DNA of 64,000 nucleotides, taken from the NCBI RefSeq assembly GCF_947623445.1, contig NC_135245.1, positions 3,107,501 through 3,171,500 of the forward strand, in the 5' to 3' direction. The translations under genes and the position numbers were made by a program. Shown here in pieces: positions 1 through 12,091 of this stretch. This DNA comes from Clavelina lepadiformis. Its lineage: Eukaryota > Chordata > Ascidiacea > Aplousobranchia > Clavelinidae. The stretch's first letter is position 1. Each line of letters begins with the position of its first letter. The notes under the pieces were generated by a model that worked only from the letters and a program-made list of their open reading frames with translations, was not told the origin of the DNA and made no database searches.

Positions 1-150
1 TGGAATGTACACAAAAGACAGGAATTCTGCTGGGACCGACAAAAATTTGACGAATAAGGCGAACTGACGAATTAAACGATGACAAATTCTACTCTATTTC
101 ATACACAAATAAAGATTTAAAAAAACTTTTATTTGCAGCATGATACCTAC

Positions 151-2751
151 TTCTCATTTGAAAGAGTTTTCAAAGTTTTTGTGGCATCCCAAAATTGACT
201 GCCACTCACTAAACCATTTTGAAGAACAGAAGCCAAGCCAGTATGCAGTATTTTGTGAAGTTCCGCAGAGATTTTTCCTTTCTCAAACAGAATCTACGGC
301 AACAAAATGTTATGATAAATCCAACATTTTCAGAAGTTAGTTACCAAAAAAGATATCATTACATGGTGCCAGTGTGACAATATCAATACAGTACTCACAA
401 CTTTACAAGACAGAAAAGAAATAAATCAAAAGACTTTGAAGCCTCAAAAGGACGACAAACCTGACAAGGGTAGTAATGGGCAATCATGGTTCGAAATCTT
501 GAGCAATAACGGTCATCGTGAAATTGACCGAGGTAAAATGTGCCGACAGTCGTGTCCAAAAAGCAGACGCCAAACTCACGACATATGTTTTGCTTTCCAT
601 CAAGATGGTCGACACTTCTCTCGCAAACCGCCAATAAGAAGTTATGTTCGTGGTTGTGTATCCTTGCCTCTTCCCATGCATTTAACATCTGGGTGCCTGT
701 ACAATGCAGAGGACCATGAAGAAAATTAAAAAGAAACTTTGCTATTCGTGAAATCTACAGATACGTATACAACATCTATATATTGCAATAGAATACCCCA
801 TTACCATTCTATTTGCATTAACAGAAAACCTACTGAACTAAATGCTATAAAACACATCCAACTAAATATTGTACGTATAAGTAGAAAAAATTCAAAAGTT
901 TACCTTTTGTTGTAATGCGGCACACTTCCCTTCTGAGTGTCTTTTCGTACTTCGGAAGACTTCTGCCTTTAATCCGCTGAGCATTCTGCTCAGGAGTCTC
1001 TGTTTGTTCCACACGAGCTATTGTGTAACCTTTTTGTACTAATGCAGATGAATAACGGCCAAATGCCACTTCTGGGAAACCAGAATGAGCAAAGTTTCCC
1101 TTCATGAATGTCAAGCCCAGTTCTTTCACTCCAACCACAGCATCCATGTGATAAAGCTCGTAAAATTTTCCTACCTATGTGACAACCACGAAAGATGTTA
1201 TGTTAAATGTAAATATTTGTAACACAAGTATGCACATTTGTAATAATTGGGAAAGTGGCTTAGTTTTTTTCATCAAAATATAAATTACAAATGGTATAAA
1301 ATATAACTCACGGTGGGACAAATATGCAGCCTATTTTAATTCTCTAAAAGGCAGAAAACACTCTCTTACTCACCTTGAAAAACAAAATAACATCATAATT
1401 CTTAGACTTGATAGTCCACCATTGATGCATAGCTGGAGTTAGTTTGGCAAGAAAACTCTGCGGGATTTTTAAAGTTGATTTATCATGGTCTGGATTATTT
1501 GGTTTCCTTCCTTCTATGTCTTTCACGTTTTCGGGAAAAAGGAAGTCCAAAGTTTCATGAAGATAAACATTTCGACCATCTGACGAGCTGGTCGACTGTG
1601 AATCCACTGCTTGGAACGACAAGAGTTTGGATTTTGTTTGAGTGAGCTTGGGAGCTGATGTGCTTGGTCTTTTACGCTTTGTACCAGTTTTTACCGGAAT
1701 ATCATCTTCTTCTTGCTCCTCTTCTGCGGAGCTCATTTTTTCACTCTAAACAAGCGACTTTGTTTTAATTTTCCAACTCAGATAAATTTCACATTAAAAA
1801 AAGTTGCAAGTTATACAAAAACGGCTGTTTCAAATATCTACCAACTTAAACCATAAACAAATCTTACCTAAAACAATATTTAGACCTCACCCAACACAAT
1901 CCACCTATTGCATTATTGTCTACTAACCTTATTTTATTTGACTTACCACACCAGATTCACTCGAAGTGCTTTCATTTTCTTGACTTCCTTCCCCGTCTGG
2001 TTTATAATTGTCGTCCTCATCGTTGGAAATGTTGTCGTCTTCATCGCTCTCTATTATTCTACGATATTTTTTCCCTGTTCGAGCTCGCAACCGATTTGAT
2101 TTTGAGCCAGGACTCTTTTTCTATAAATTTTCGAGTAAAATTTACACTGTCTGGTGATTTCTGGTAATTATCATACTGGCATATACACTTTGCAAAAAAA
2201 GAAAATAGTTAATACAAACTTCTCGCATCGCTAAACAATCCATTTCCATTTCTTCAACAGGGTTTGTTTTCTCTTCAAACATTTCTGATTCCTTTTCGCT
2301 CATTTTCAACTTTTTCGGATTATTTACTGAAAAAAATTAAAAAACAATAAAATCACATCAATCCCAAATAACAGGCACTTTTATTATATTCAAAATAAAC
2401 ACACGCAGGATACCATTTTCAGTGTCTGCATTTTCCTTGCCATCTGCTTGTCTGCAAAACAAAAGAAAAAAAACTATTTATTTGCAGAGTGGTTGTATCA
2501 GGAACTGTAATTATAATTTTAATGTTGCTTGAAATATGTATGTAATCAAAGTACATTTTAGCAGATGAATCAACTGCTGCACCTATTTTATACCTGTCTT
2601 TAGGAGAAAATGGTTTATTTTTTTTTAATCCACTCGACAATGGTGACGCTGTGCTAGAAGTTGGTTTTGGTTTGTCTGGGGTGCCACCACCAGATTTGTT
2701 CTTTGTTGATGGCGATTTTATAAAATAGTTAAACAGCGTAGTTTTTGGCAT
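151..2751 (-). CDS. MSH6: MSH6, DNA mismatch repair protein (5' part, cut by the window edge)
   Basis: MutS homolog 6 pairs with MSH2 to recognise base mismatches and small loops in the nucleus. Exons on the minus strand: 2594-2751, 2414-2451, 2220-2326, 1947-2120, 1370-1745, 904-1170, 461-696, 151-293; phases agree throughout and the gene continues beyond position 1. Exon 1 starts [10 protein letters not shown], a PCNA-binding PIP-like motif with Lys where Gln is usual. Exons 3-4 encode a charged linker ([18 protein letters not shown]). Exon 5 brings the start of the MutS domain I region ([19 protein letters not shown]), exon 6 [18 protein letters not shown] and [19 protein letters not shown], exon 7 [19 protein letters not shown], exon 8 [15 protein letters not shown]. 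These align in order with human MSH6. About 160 residues precede the MutS part against about 370 in human, and I see no PWWP domain. The ATPase domain is outside the window. Confidence 0.93.
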
Positions 2752-3156
2752 CTTGCCCTATATCACTTGGCATATCTACGATAAACAAAAACTTTGGGAA
2801 TTAGCAAACACATGATTAAAGGCCTAACAAATAAAAATACTGTTGGGTCAAATTTAAACAGTCTTCAGATTTGTTGTCAAAGATAATAATCACAAGGTTA
2901 TCTTGAAGAATCACCACAACATCTATTTCAATTTCATAAAATAATTAAAAGTAGTTAGTTGTCACATAATTAAAGCTATACTTCTTAACACATATACATC
3001 TGCGATCAAAACAAATTTTGTTTTCAAACTTAAAGATTTATTGAAGAACGTAAATTTGTTCGTCCACAATTAGGAAAGGACAATACTATGTCAGGGAGCA
3101 AATATAACAAACTATAGGCAATAAAATCATAAAGTAGTAAGATTACTATTTTTTAG

Positions 3157-4134
3157 CTAAGCTCTGCAAAAATCATGGCATGCAATTGGATTACGAAAAT
3201 CTCTCCAAAGTGGTGGCAAACCATCACGTAAATGTTTTCTGCAGACACTGCACTTCTCAATGAACAAAGTTTTATAACTGCTCAGCCACAGTAAAATGTA
3301 TTTCAGTGCCAGTTCGGGTGAAGCTTGATGGAGAGTGCTGTATTCCAAAATGGCTGCCATTGCATGATCAGTGATCCTTCGCATACATTCAAATTGAGAA
3401 TCCCGGACAATATCATATGATCCAGCTTCCTGAAAAGATTCTTCACTTAGAGCACGAACAATAACTTTCTCCATTACTGAGTTATGCAACAGAATGGTTG
3501 CAACAAACACTTTGGCAACTGTTGCTTGTATCACCCTTGTCTCTCCAGCCGAGGAAATGATTTTCAAGACGACATTTTCTTTTACTTGGTTTTGTACTGA
3601 ACTTAAGGCCAGATGAATAAGCTGGGGGTTTACGATTTGAAACCTCTGAGGCATGGCTCGGACACGTCGTTTTCCTCCGGGAAAAATTGACTTCTTTGTC
3701 TCGTTTGACTGCATGAAATTAAAAGACGACTGAGCGTAGTCATGCATCTTTTGATTCCATTGGTAAGCCACCAATACATCTCTGTAAAAGTAATTCTTAT
3801 CAAATGTTGGATCAACTGCAAGCAGTCCTAATGGTCCAAGAAGAGGCAATTCTGTAGTTGACTGCATGGCGTTGCAGCACTTTTCAACTTCATTGTAATC
3901 CTGATTGACAGCTTGCAGGTAATCCTGGAAGCGCTGAAGAAACTTTCTGGCATCTTTACTGAGGCTCCCTATCTCAGCTTCCTCTAATTTATTATCTTGG
4001 TCTTCGTCTGGTTTTACTCCTTCACAAAGGAAGTTGAAGACGTTGGTTACAGTGGAACGCAATTTCTGAGTGCAGGAAATTGCTTGCGTCAACAAAGTGA
4101 TATTCGTTTTTGCTTGAGATAGTAAGTCAGCCAT
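3157..4134 (-). CDS. MED27: MED27, Mediator complex subunit 27
   Basis: A single-exon frame of 325 residues, close to the 311 of human MED27. Mediator bridges enhancer-bound activators and RNA polymerase II; MED27 sits at the tail/upper-tail module. Similarity runs end to end: the N-terminus (QAISCTQKLRSTVTNVFNFL) matches the human helix QAISAIQALRSSVSRVFDCL. The middle holds LLAVDPTFDKNYFYRDVL and LVAYQWNQKMHDYA. The C-terminus (KCSVCRKHLRDGLPPLWRDF, then ACHDFCRA) is the conserved zinc-finger-like MED27 tail with Cys-x2-Cys and His/Cys. The Met at 4134 gives a start equivalent to human MADV. Its stop lies only 406 bp upstream of the MSH6 start codon on the same strand, so co-transcription is possible. 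No introns were seen inside the coding region. Confidence 0.94.
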   Translation of the reverse strand: MADLLSQAKTNITLLTQAISCTQKLRSTVTNVFNFLCEGVKPDEDQDNKLEEAEIGSLSKDARKFLQRFQDYLQAVNQDYNEVEKCCNAMQSTTELPLLGPLGLLAVDPTFDKNYFYRDVLVAYQWNQKMHDYAQSSFNFMQSNETKKSIFPGGKRRVRAMPQRFQIVNPQLIHLALSSVQNQVKENVVLKIISSAGETRVIQATVAKVFVATILLHNSVMEKVIVRALSEESFQEAGSYDIVRDSQFECMRRITDHAMAAILEYSTLHQASPELALKYILLWLSSYKTLFIEKCSVCRKHLRDGLPPLWRDFRNPIACHDFCRA

Positions 4135-6328
4135 AATTTCAGATAATTATGAATGCTGTATAGAACAAAACAAGTTTTTTTTATTCACCGAGTTCAATGT
4201 GGACCAACATACAGGAGAAATAAAGTAAGTAAAATTTCATAATGGCACCGAGTATGTCACCTATAGTATTATGCAAGGATAGTGCTTACAGTGTTAATTG
4301 TGTTACCAATAAATCCTGTTAACACAACATTCAACCAATATTATGGAATGAAAGAAACAACAATGAAAGCAAAAATTGTGATTCTGTAAATTAACACTAT
4401 GAACACTGATTTTCAGGGCCCCTCAAAAAAAATTTCAACAACTGCCAAATTTTCCAGGCTAACTATTTTTCTTATAGGCAATCTGATAAAGACCACATAG
4501 ATTTGCCTATTGTCCGCTCAATAAAGGTTGTTTTATTAAAATAAATTTGAATAAAAATGTTTGTTTTGTATAAAATAGCTGATTATGCAGTGGTTACCAA
4601 CCTTTTTGAGCTGCATAACCCATTAAGATTGGTTCAGTTTAGTTTGCACGTTTGTCGAATTGTATGCTAGCTTATCCAGTCACAGTTGTCGACAATGACC
4701 AGATGATTGAAATATTTATAATATTACATTATTTTTGCAGATCGTTTTAAAATGTTTATATTTGTTACAAATTTTGTGCATATGTTGATAGGGGTGTATT
4801 AACTATATGCACAAAAACTGAATTTTAGGAAAAAGAAACCGAATTATTTTGCCAAAATCATAAAATATATTAGGTCTATTGCAAGTATTCGTATGGTATT
4901 GTAAAAGTTGACAAAAGAAAACATACACAGCGGCTTAGGCTATATAACTAAGGAAATACAATAGTTGAACTACTTAGTTATAACTTGAAACAAAAAGGTA
5001 CGAAAGCTAAATGATATGCTCAGATTTCGTATTACGTGCAACAACAGTCATATTGGCTGTTGTTTATTTTTCTTGCAATGAAAGAATTTCCGAGCAGGGT
5101 ATTAGGATCTTAATCATTCAATTTTTGCTTTTTGTACTTCGGCCGAATATAGGAACAAATCTACCTGATTCGGTCGGCCGAAATGTCGGTGCACCTCCAG
5201 TAGGTTAGCCTAGTTGATTCTGGTTTTTAAAAAATTTATGTTAAACCTTAGCTCTACTGACTCCGGGCCTAGTATACAAGTGCACAACCACTGGATGCCT
5301 TTGTATACTAGACCTCAGCTACTAAATATGTGACGTCATCTGGTTGTACACTTGTATACTAGATCCACCACTACGTGGTAGTGACTCGGGACGCAACAAA
5401 TATTTACCTCACTTCAGGTAACCGAGTGGTTCGATTGCTGCCCTCACAATAAATGTGGCTTGTATTCCGTGTTCGATAATAATCTGTGGCGCTATTCCCT
5501 TATAATGCCCTTGGGCAAGGCTTTAACGACACTTGTTCCTGTTCAGTGAACCTGGTGAACAGTTTTAAATTCGGGCAATACTATTACTATATAAAAAATC
5601 AAAAAAACAAAATAAAAAAACGTGTGACAATCAGAAGTTGCACAAAGGCTAGCTCGGTAACCGGGGCTGTATCGATAAGGAAACATCGCCAGGTTTAAGT
5701 CGTGCAAAGACCTCAGTCCGAAGATAAAGATTATCATACCATACCATGCCATAACAATGTGAAAAGATTTTGTGGGAAACGTTCTTGACAGCTCTTGCCT
5801 AATTTTGGCAATAATTGAGTGGTGTTTCTAAAAATGGTAAGACGTATTGTATCTTCGTTTATTACAAAAATCTGAAGAACGTATTACTAAAAACCACTAT
5901 AAAATATACTATTATGGTAGTTTATGGACTATTATAGTATATTACAAACCTAAAGAAAAAAATTGTTGTGCTTTCTATTTTGATCATAAATTAGGGGAAT
6001 ACCCTTTGTCAGATGACAGCCTACTGCTACTTCATATATAAAAGAATACCTGTTTTAAAAATATCAACAACTTCTGAAATATTATTAAATTTTCAGAAAT
6101 TTAAAACCTTATGTATAGTTCAATTTTTTTTCCTAAACAACGAAACAAACTTTTTTAAAAAAAGGTTTTTAAAACTTGTTATATCATGAATTCGATTAAA
6201 ATATAACCCCCAAACATTTAATCATATAATTTGCGAAAAAAACAAACACCAAAAGCTTTCTTTGGCGGCAAACAAACGACGATATGAAAGTATGGGCTAG
6301 GCCTAGCCTAAGGCACAAGGATATAGAC
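4135..6328. other. Intergenic region, no gene recognised
   Basis: AT-rich sequence between MED27 and a MITE. It holds short uninformative frames only. At about 4589 there is a 5' end resembling hAT terminal repeats (CAGTGGTTACCAACC), but I found no partner end, so it may be a truncated MITE. A strong hairpin at 5269-5362 is listed separately. Confidence 0.5.
5269..5362. repeat. Inverted repeat / hairpin, 22-bp arms
   Basis: Arms at 5269-5290 and 5341-5362 are reverse complements at 21 of 22 positions, with a 50-base loop. The core TTGTATACTAG of the right arm also occurs at 5301-5311 inside the loop, so the region has three related copies of this motif. It could be a tiny foldback element or a structured regulatory site. 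No coding potential was seen. Confidence 0.7.
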
Positions 6329-6777
6329 CAGTGCTCTTCAACCTTTTTGTCAACGCGGAACCCCTCATGTACTTTCGCGTTTGTCACGGAACCCCACTAA
6401 CAGAAAAATTTGGTTAAACACTGTTTTTACTTTATTCTCACAAAGGCTCAACAGCAGCTCAAGTCTGTACTCTCTACTCAGTCTGCTTGTACTTCTGTGA
6501 TCTGTACATCGGCAACATCATATGAGTGTGATGCAACAATAACGTTCTTGTTAACAGCAAGTGACGCAACAATTATATCAATGTTTTATTCGGTTGTTGA
6601 CTGCACTCAACTTCTTGTTTAACAAACTGGCCTACTTGGAGTATGAATGCGGTGCAGTGATCTAAAAAAATCGGAATGACGCATCAAAATGCTGAAACAA
6701 GAAATCAATTTCCATAAATAAACGAGGAACCCTCGCGGAACGCTTAAAACTCACGGAACCCCTGTTGAAGAGCACTG
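6329..6777. mobile_element. hAT-type MITE with terminal inverted repeats
   Basis: A 449-bp element begins CAGTGCTCTTCAACC and ends GGTTGAAGAGCACTG, a perfect 15-bp terminal inverted repeat. The CAGTG-type end is typical of hAT transposons. It is flanked by ATATAGAC (6321-6328) and AAATAGAC (6778-6785), an 8-bp target-site duplication with one mismatch, as expected for hAT. No transposase is encoded, so it is non-autonomous. Repeated GGAACCCC motifs near both ends resemble the element at 38481-38814. Confidence 0.85.
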
Positions 6778-7204
6778 AAATAGACTACAGGCCTAGTGTA
6801 GCCTTGTGAGGAAGACTCAAAAGAGTACACATATAGTTGTACGATCTCAAACGTTGTGTGCTTGTGGATTTGAATTAATGTTGTAATCTGAATTTGGTGA
6901 TAGTTTCATGGTAAGTATTGAAAATCTGAAACGGCTTTAAATTAGTGCCGTTTTATTCTGTTATTTGAGAAACAAGTTAACTGTTAGAAACAGGATATAT
7001 TAAAGAAAGTATTTCCATTCGCTTTTGACTGAAGACTGAATAGGTTAGACAGAAATTTTCCAACTTTTAAATTAATTTAAAACTAATCTTCTATAACCCA
7101 AACTCTTTTTAGGCTATTTAAGTTAATTTAAGTCTGTTTGTATTATTGTTGCTTGCTGGTGCAGTGTTAAGCCAACAGTCTACTGGTACCAATTAGTATT
7201 CAAA
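6778..7204. other. Upstream region of DONSON
   Basis: Non-coding sequence of about 430 bp between the MITE and the DONSON start codon. It probably includes the promoter and 5' leader. I recognise no specific promoter element. Confidence 0.4.
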
Positions 7205-10200
7205 ATGTCTGAAAGGTGTTCCTTGAGAAAAACTGATGAATCAGCAAATGCAATGTGGAAAAAGCCAAGTGATGTTATGAAAAAAATTCGACTGAAAAAG
7301 AAACATAAGTTGCCTTCAAGGTCGTTATCAGTCTCCCAGCCTATGAAGTCAAACCTGTCGAAAGCACATTGTAATGTAAGCTCAAATGACAAGTTCGTTG
7401 TATATGATTTCATAGTTTGTTTGCTATGAAAGTTTATTACAAAAAAAACGGAAATATCTAACTTTTATACTGTATTGTGTAGTTAAAATATAAGGTGTTT
7501 CCAGCTTCATTTTGCTTATAATCTTACCAGATATAATGAATAGCTTCAGCAGTCGGGTTAATTAATTTTTCAAAAAAATTGGTGGCTGTTTGTCGGTTGC
7601 CTCTATCTTTGTCTTGCTTTTGTAGTGCATTTTCTATTCTGTACGAGATTTTTTAGTGATATTTTTGATTTTTTGGCCACCCATTTATTCAGGGGACATT
7701 GCAACACTGCTTAATGAAAATCACTGCACTTTGATCACTGGTAACACAAGCATGATCACTTAGTTCTAAATGTATTGTAGTAATATTATTGCCGGATGGA
7801 ATACCACCAAGACCCTGTTTAGATTGTTAGTTATATATGGAAAAGATATTATGAACACATTACTGTGAAGGAATTATTCTTGCCATTTTCAACCTATGTT
7901 GGTGGTGACAATATTCTTTTTTTGGTATAAATATGTGTCCTCCTTTCAAAATATACCAAAGTATTGTCTAACATATTTTGTGCTATGTACGTAACAGCGC
8001 TCAAAGGTGAACCCATTTGCCAAAAAACGTTCAATCTCCGAAGAATATGTCACAGGAAAGAAGAGAATTCTCTCCCTCACAAATTGTAATGTTAAAGAGG
8101 GTGACAAGCAACTAGTCAGTGAATCATTCGGAAATCTATTAACAGAAAACAGTGCTGGTTTCCGTTCTGTTTTTGATAAGACACTTGATCAAGATCAAAG
8201 CAATGATGCCAATTTATCTAACGATGACCTTGGTTTTGTTTATTTGAACGAAGACTCCATTCAAGGCATTTTTACTGTAAGTTTTTTTTTGAATTCATTT
8301 GTTAAAAAGTATATGCCTGCTTTGCGATATAGATAATGATTATTTATTGGTATTTACTAATAAGCATAGGAACCACTAACTAACCAGTTTTCCAACTGTT
8401 AAAGATAGGCAAGAACTAAGTTAGTGCATTTATTTTATTGTGGTGTGCGGCAGTATGAAAAGGTCAAAAATACTTTTACCAACCAATGAGCAGAATTGTC
8501 TGCTGATTAATCGTTGCAATCCATTTTTGGTATGATGATTTTTTTTACAGAAATTACCTATATTTTCAATTTATAGTTCAATTTAATTACATTATTTCTG
8601 TGAGCTAGATCATTGAATCATGCCATTTGCTATAGCAATTCCCAGGCTAAAAAAAACCACCAACCATATCGCATTTGATTGGTCTAACCAAGTTTTTAAT
8701 TTTTTTTGCAAGATTCCAAAACTTTCAAAGAAATGTCAATATTTTGTATTAGCCGGTCCATATATCTAAATCTATAAGTGTGTGATGGAAGTATAATGAT
8801 CATTTTACTGCTGCATTGTCATGATCCTGTTATTTGAAATGTAGGATAGTCCTGCGAGACTTACGGAAAAAGAGGATAAGTTCGAGTCATGTCTTCCGCC
8901 GGATTGGACTTTAAAAACCAAAGCAAGGTTAGAAATTGCTCTCTTTCCAGTTAATAATAAATGAAAACATTAAAAACACCCCGGGTCATTTGTCACAACT
9001 CATTGATAAACTAGCTACCTAACATGACTTATGCTGAAGGTTTTTGTCATCTTCTTCCTTTGCCTGGTGTGCACGGATGAAAGGGTGTGAGGAAGCTGAA
9101 TCGATCACAAGATCCTGTCGATGCCAAGATTTTAACGTAAAAATATCAGTATTAATGGCCCTTGTCAAAATGATAATGTTTTTTTCAAAAAAACTTGTGG
9201 CTATTGATTTTCTAAAAACTGATTGTGGAAAAACCATTTCTTTTTGCAGTCTGACAACCCAAAACAATCAGATTTCAGAGTTGAACTCGGAAAGTGGTTG
9301 ATTTATTGGCAGTTTCCATGTATTCCTTGGTTTTCACTTTTTCCTCGTTTTGGCCCTGAGTGTAAACTCCAATCCTACCATGCCGGTGAAATGATTCTCA
9401 GTGAACGCATGAAGTCAAGTCTCTATGATGCTTGGTAATGGCAATAGTGTGTACTGTCTATACTCTATTACATTATTATAACTAATGCTTATGTCGATTG
9501 ATTTTATGGTCATTGTTTGACGCGTCATAATTTCTTAGGGTTGCTGCATTTAGATCTGCGTATCAGATGCTACGCCAGGATTTATGTCCTTACTTTTATG
9601 TTTGTTCCCAACAATACACTGCCGTCTTCCGATCTGCACCCTTTAATCAGAACCAGCAAGTACAGAGTCATTTCTTATTTATCTTTAGCGCATTAATTTC
9701 AAAATTTCGTTATATGTTTTGCACAAGTACTGGTTATTTTATTCAATTTCAGGTTAGTTGCCTTTTAACGCCTACATCATTGGGTTTTCGAAACAGCTTA
9801 AAAACGGAAGGCATAGAATTCAGCATGCCTATGAAGGATAAAACTGAGAAGAAATTAAATGGTGATGCAAATATTCTATAAACGAAGGGATTACCACAGT
9901 CATCAGTCAATAAATTGCAAATATAATGTTTTGGATTCCTATATTATTATCTTATTGCTACAGATTCATCGGAAAATGATGCTTTTATAAAATCACTGGA
10001 AAAAGATAGAAGATTATCCTGTCCTTTCCCCGCGTCTCGGGCCGGAGATTTATTGGACAAAGAAAACCAACCAGTGGCCGGTGCTGTGGATGAAGGAAAA
10101 AGTGGCTGTGGTTAGTTAAGTTTTGTATATCATGCTTAAGTTTTCTTTTTGTTAATTTAAATTTATGAATTATGGCGGTTTCTGTATAGGTGAAGGAATC

Positions 10201-11328
10201 GGTTGTAATGAGTCCATCAATGACGATAGTGACGGAGAGGTATTTATATTGACTTAGCTTTTTTTCAAACTCTTCTCATTTTGGGACATCAATACCGTTT
10301 AAGACTTTTATTCTGTGAAAAAACTGTAATTAATGGATAAATTTAGGAGGAATTAAGTTGGAAAAGCATTAGCAGTGAATTGCATTTTCGGAGAAGCAAG
10401 GAAGTTAATGTCGCCATGACCAATGACGGTCTGCCTAAGACAGCAATACTCATTGTAGGGCTAATGAACACACAGGTATGTTCTTTTCAAAACCCCAGAG
10501 TTTTTTCTGCAATCTGTCCAGACACAAGACATTTCCAAACATGCCTTAATTTTGTACAAAAACTTATAAAAATTCCATTCTTAGCACTGAAATTGTTGAC
10601 TGCTATTAACTGATCTGTTGTAAGGGTTTATAATTGAGCAGCAGCTATCCAGTTTTATGATCAAAATTTTTGATATGTGCCGTAAATTAACGAATTCGTG
10701 CAGATGCTGTTTAACCACCTTTTAAACACACGAAGCAGCATTTCAACGTCAGGCCCCCAGAGTGGAATTCCTCCCACAATTTTATCTCCTGTAGCTTTTA
10801 CTGGATCAACTCTAAAGAAATTAGATTACCGAGCTGGGAAAGCAAAGGTAATTTCATCACTCAAACCTAACTAGATAGATGTGCGGTTATCTGAGAATCT
10901 AAGTTGTGTTTGTTGTAAACGGTTGTACTTAACATGTGCAAATTATTTTCTGCTTTCAACAGACCATGGATGGTTCATTTACATCTTTACACAGCTCGGA
11001 AAAGAGCAGATCAATGCAGCAAAAATTTAGCTTGGACATAACTGGACCGGTTATGCCACATCATTTAAGTGGGGTGACTGCGTTACTCAACCTAACACAA
11101 GATAGCGGCGAATACTCAGCAGCATTCAGCACCTACTTGCACTCCATGCCATTTAATGCACTTAATATGAAAGCGAGTGTTGAAAATTCGACTAAACAGC
11201 CTGGTTCTATCATAAATAGGACATGTGGATTGCCTGTTGAGTGCATAACGCAACTCGTTGCGAAGTCGCCGCCAGTGTGCCTACGTCAAGTGACTGCGCT
11301 GAAACAGAGCTATGCTTGGTCGTCTTGA
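7205..11328 (+). CDS. DONSON: DONSON, replication fork protection / CMG helicase assembly factor
   Basis: DONSON helps load GINS onto MCM and stabilises stalled forks in the nucleus. Twelve exons with consistent phases: 7205-7375, 8007-8276, 8845-8927, 9040-9136, 9250-9434, 9539-9659, 9753-9861, 9964-10110, 10190-10239, 10347-10475, 10704-10847, 10963-11328. They give about 623 residues, against 566 in human. The N-terminus is basic and low in similarity, as in the family; NPFAKKRS opens exon 2. Diagnostic blocks follow in the human order: LPPDWTLKTKAR, LIYWQFPCIPWFSLFPRFG, CPYFYVC, LTPTSLGFRNSLKTEGIEFS, STSGPQSGIPPTILSPVAF, FSLDITGPVMPHHLSGVTAL. The last residues AWSS resemble the human NWRS terminus. 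The gene converges on MALT1; a possible poly(A) signal lies near 11607. It appears whole. Confidence 0.93.
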
Positions 11329-12091
11329 ATATTTTTTTGTTTATGACAGAGATTCACTGATATAGCTGTATTGTCGAAAAAGCTGTGTTTACAAACATCG
11401 TTATTTTATAAGCTATTGCTCGTTGCAATTTAAACTTTTTCTGAATAGGTTAAGTGAGAAAATAATATGTAGTCCACCATGTTAGACGTGGCAAAAGTGT
11501 GCGTTTTGGATTAACAATGCAAAACTGCAGTAGACAAAAGATCATTCAAAAAAAATAACGATTTTGCAAACGAATACAAGAAGACCACAAAAGCATTGGA
11601 GAACGAATAAACAGTACCTTAATAATTTGGGTTCGAGTGGAATCATAGCTGGTTTATTGAGTAGTAACGTTACATTTGGGAGAAAAAGCATTGGTGGACC
11701 CCATTTTCTTCACTGTACCTGACGCACCAGCCAATTACATTTGTACAACGCATTTTTCTCAGATGCTGACATGAAAGGATTTAAGCACCATGACCATGTA
11801 ACATCAGTCAAAATACATACAATAGAGGTTTAAAATGATTAGTCTGCAGCACAGTAAGAAACACCTTTTAAGCTTATGTAAGTTTTAATTGGGTTCAGTG
11901 TTGTCAGGAATAAATACTAGCTGTTCCATGACTGAAGTACCTTACAAATAAACCTGTACATAACAATAATCGAAGACATGAAAACAATTGCTTATTAAAT
12001 GGGAAAACTCGGGAAAATATACAGCACAGGCAACGATATTTACACATCAAAACGGAAAAAAGTTGCAAAGGAATTAACAAGGTAGTAAATA
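11329..12091. other. Convergent 3' intergenic region between DONSON and MALT1
   Basis: About 760 bp between two converging stop codons. It probably holds both 3' UTRs: an AATAAA on the plus strand near 11607 and a TTTATT (AATAAA on minus) near 11652. No gene was seen. Confidence 0.5.

Noticed and set aside
436-729. 97-residue plus-strand frame
   Set aside because: Shadow of an MSH6 exon on the minus strand.
795-815. ATTCTATTTG resembling the start of the ascidian spliced leader
   Set aside because: Only ten bases match, it is inside an MSH6 intron, and no Sm site or hairpin follows. Coincidence.
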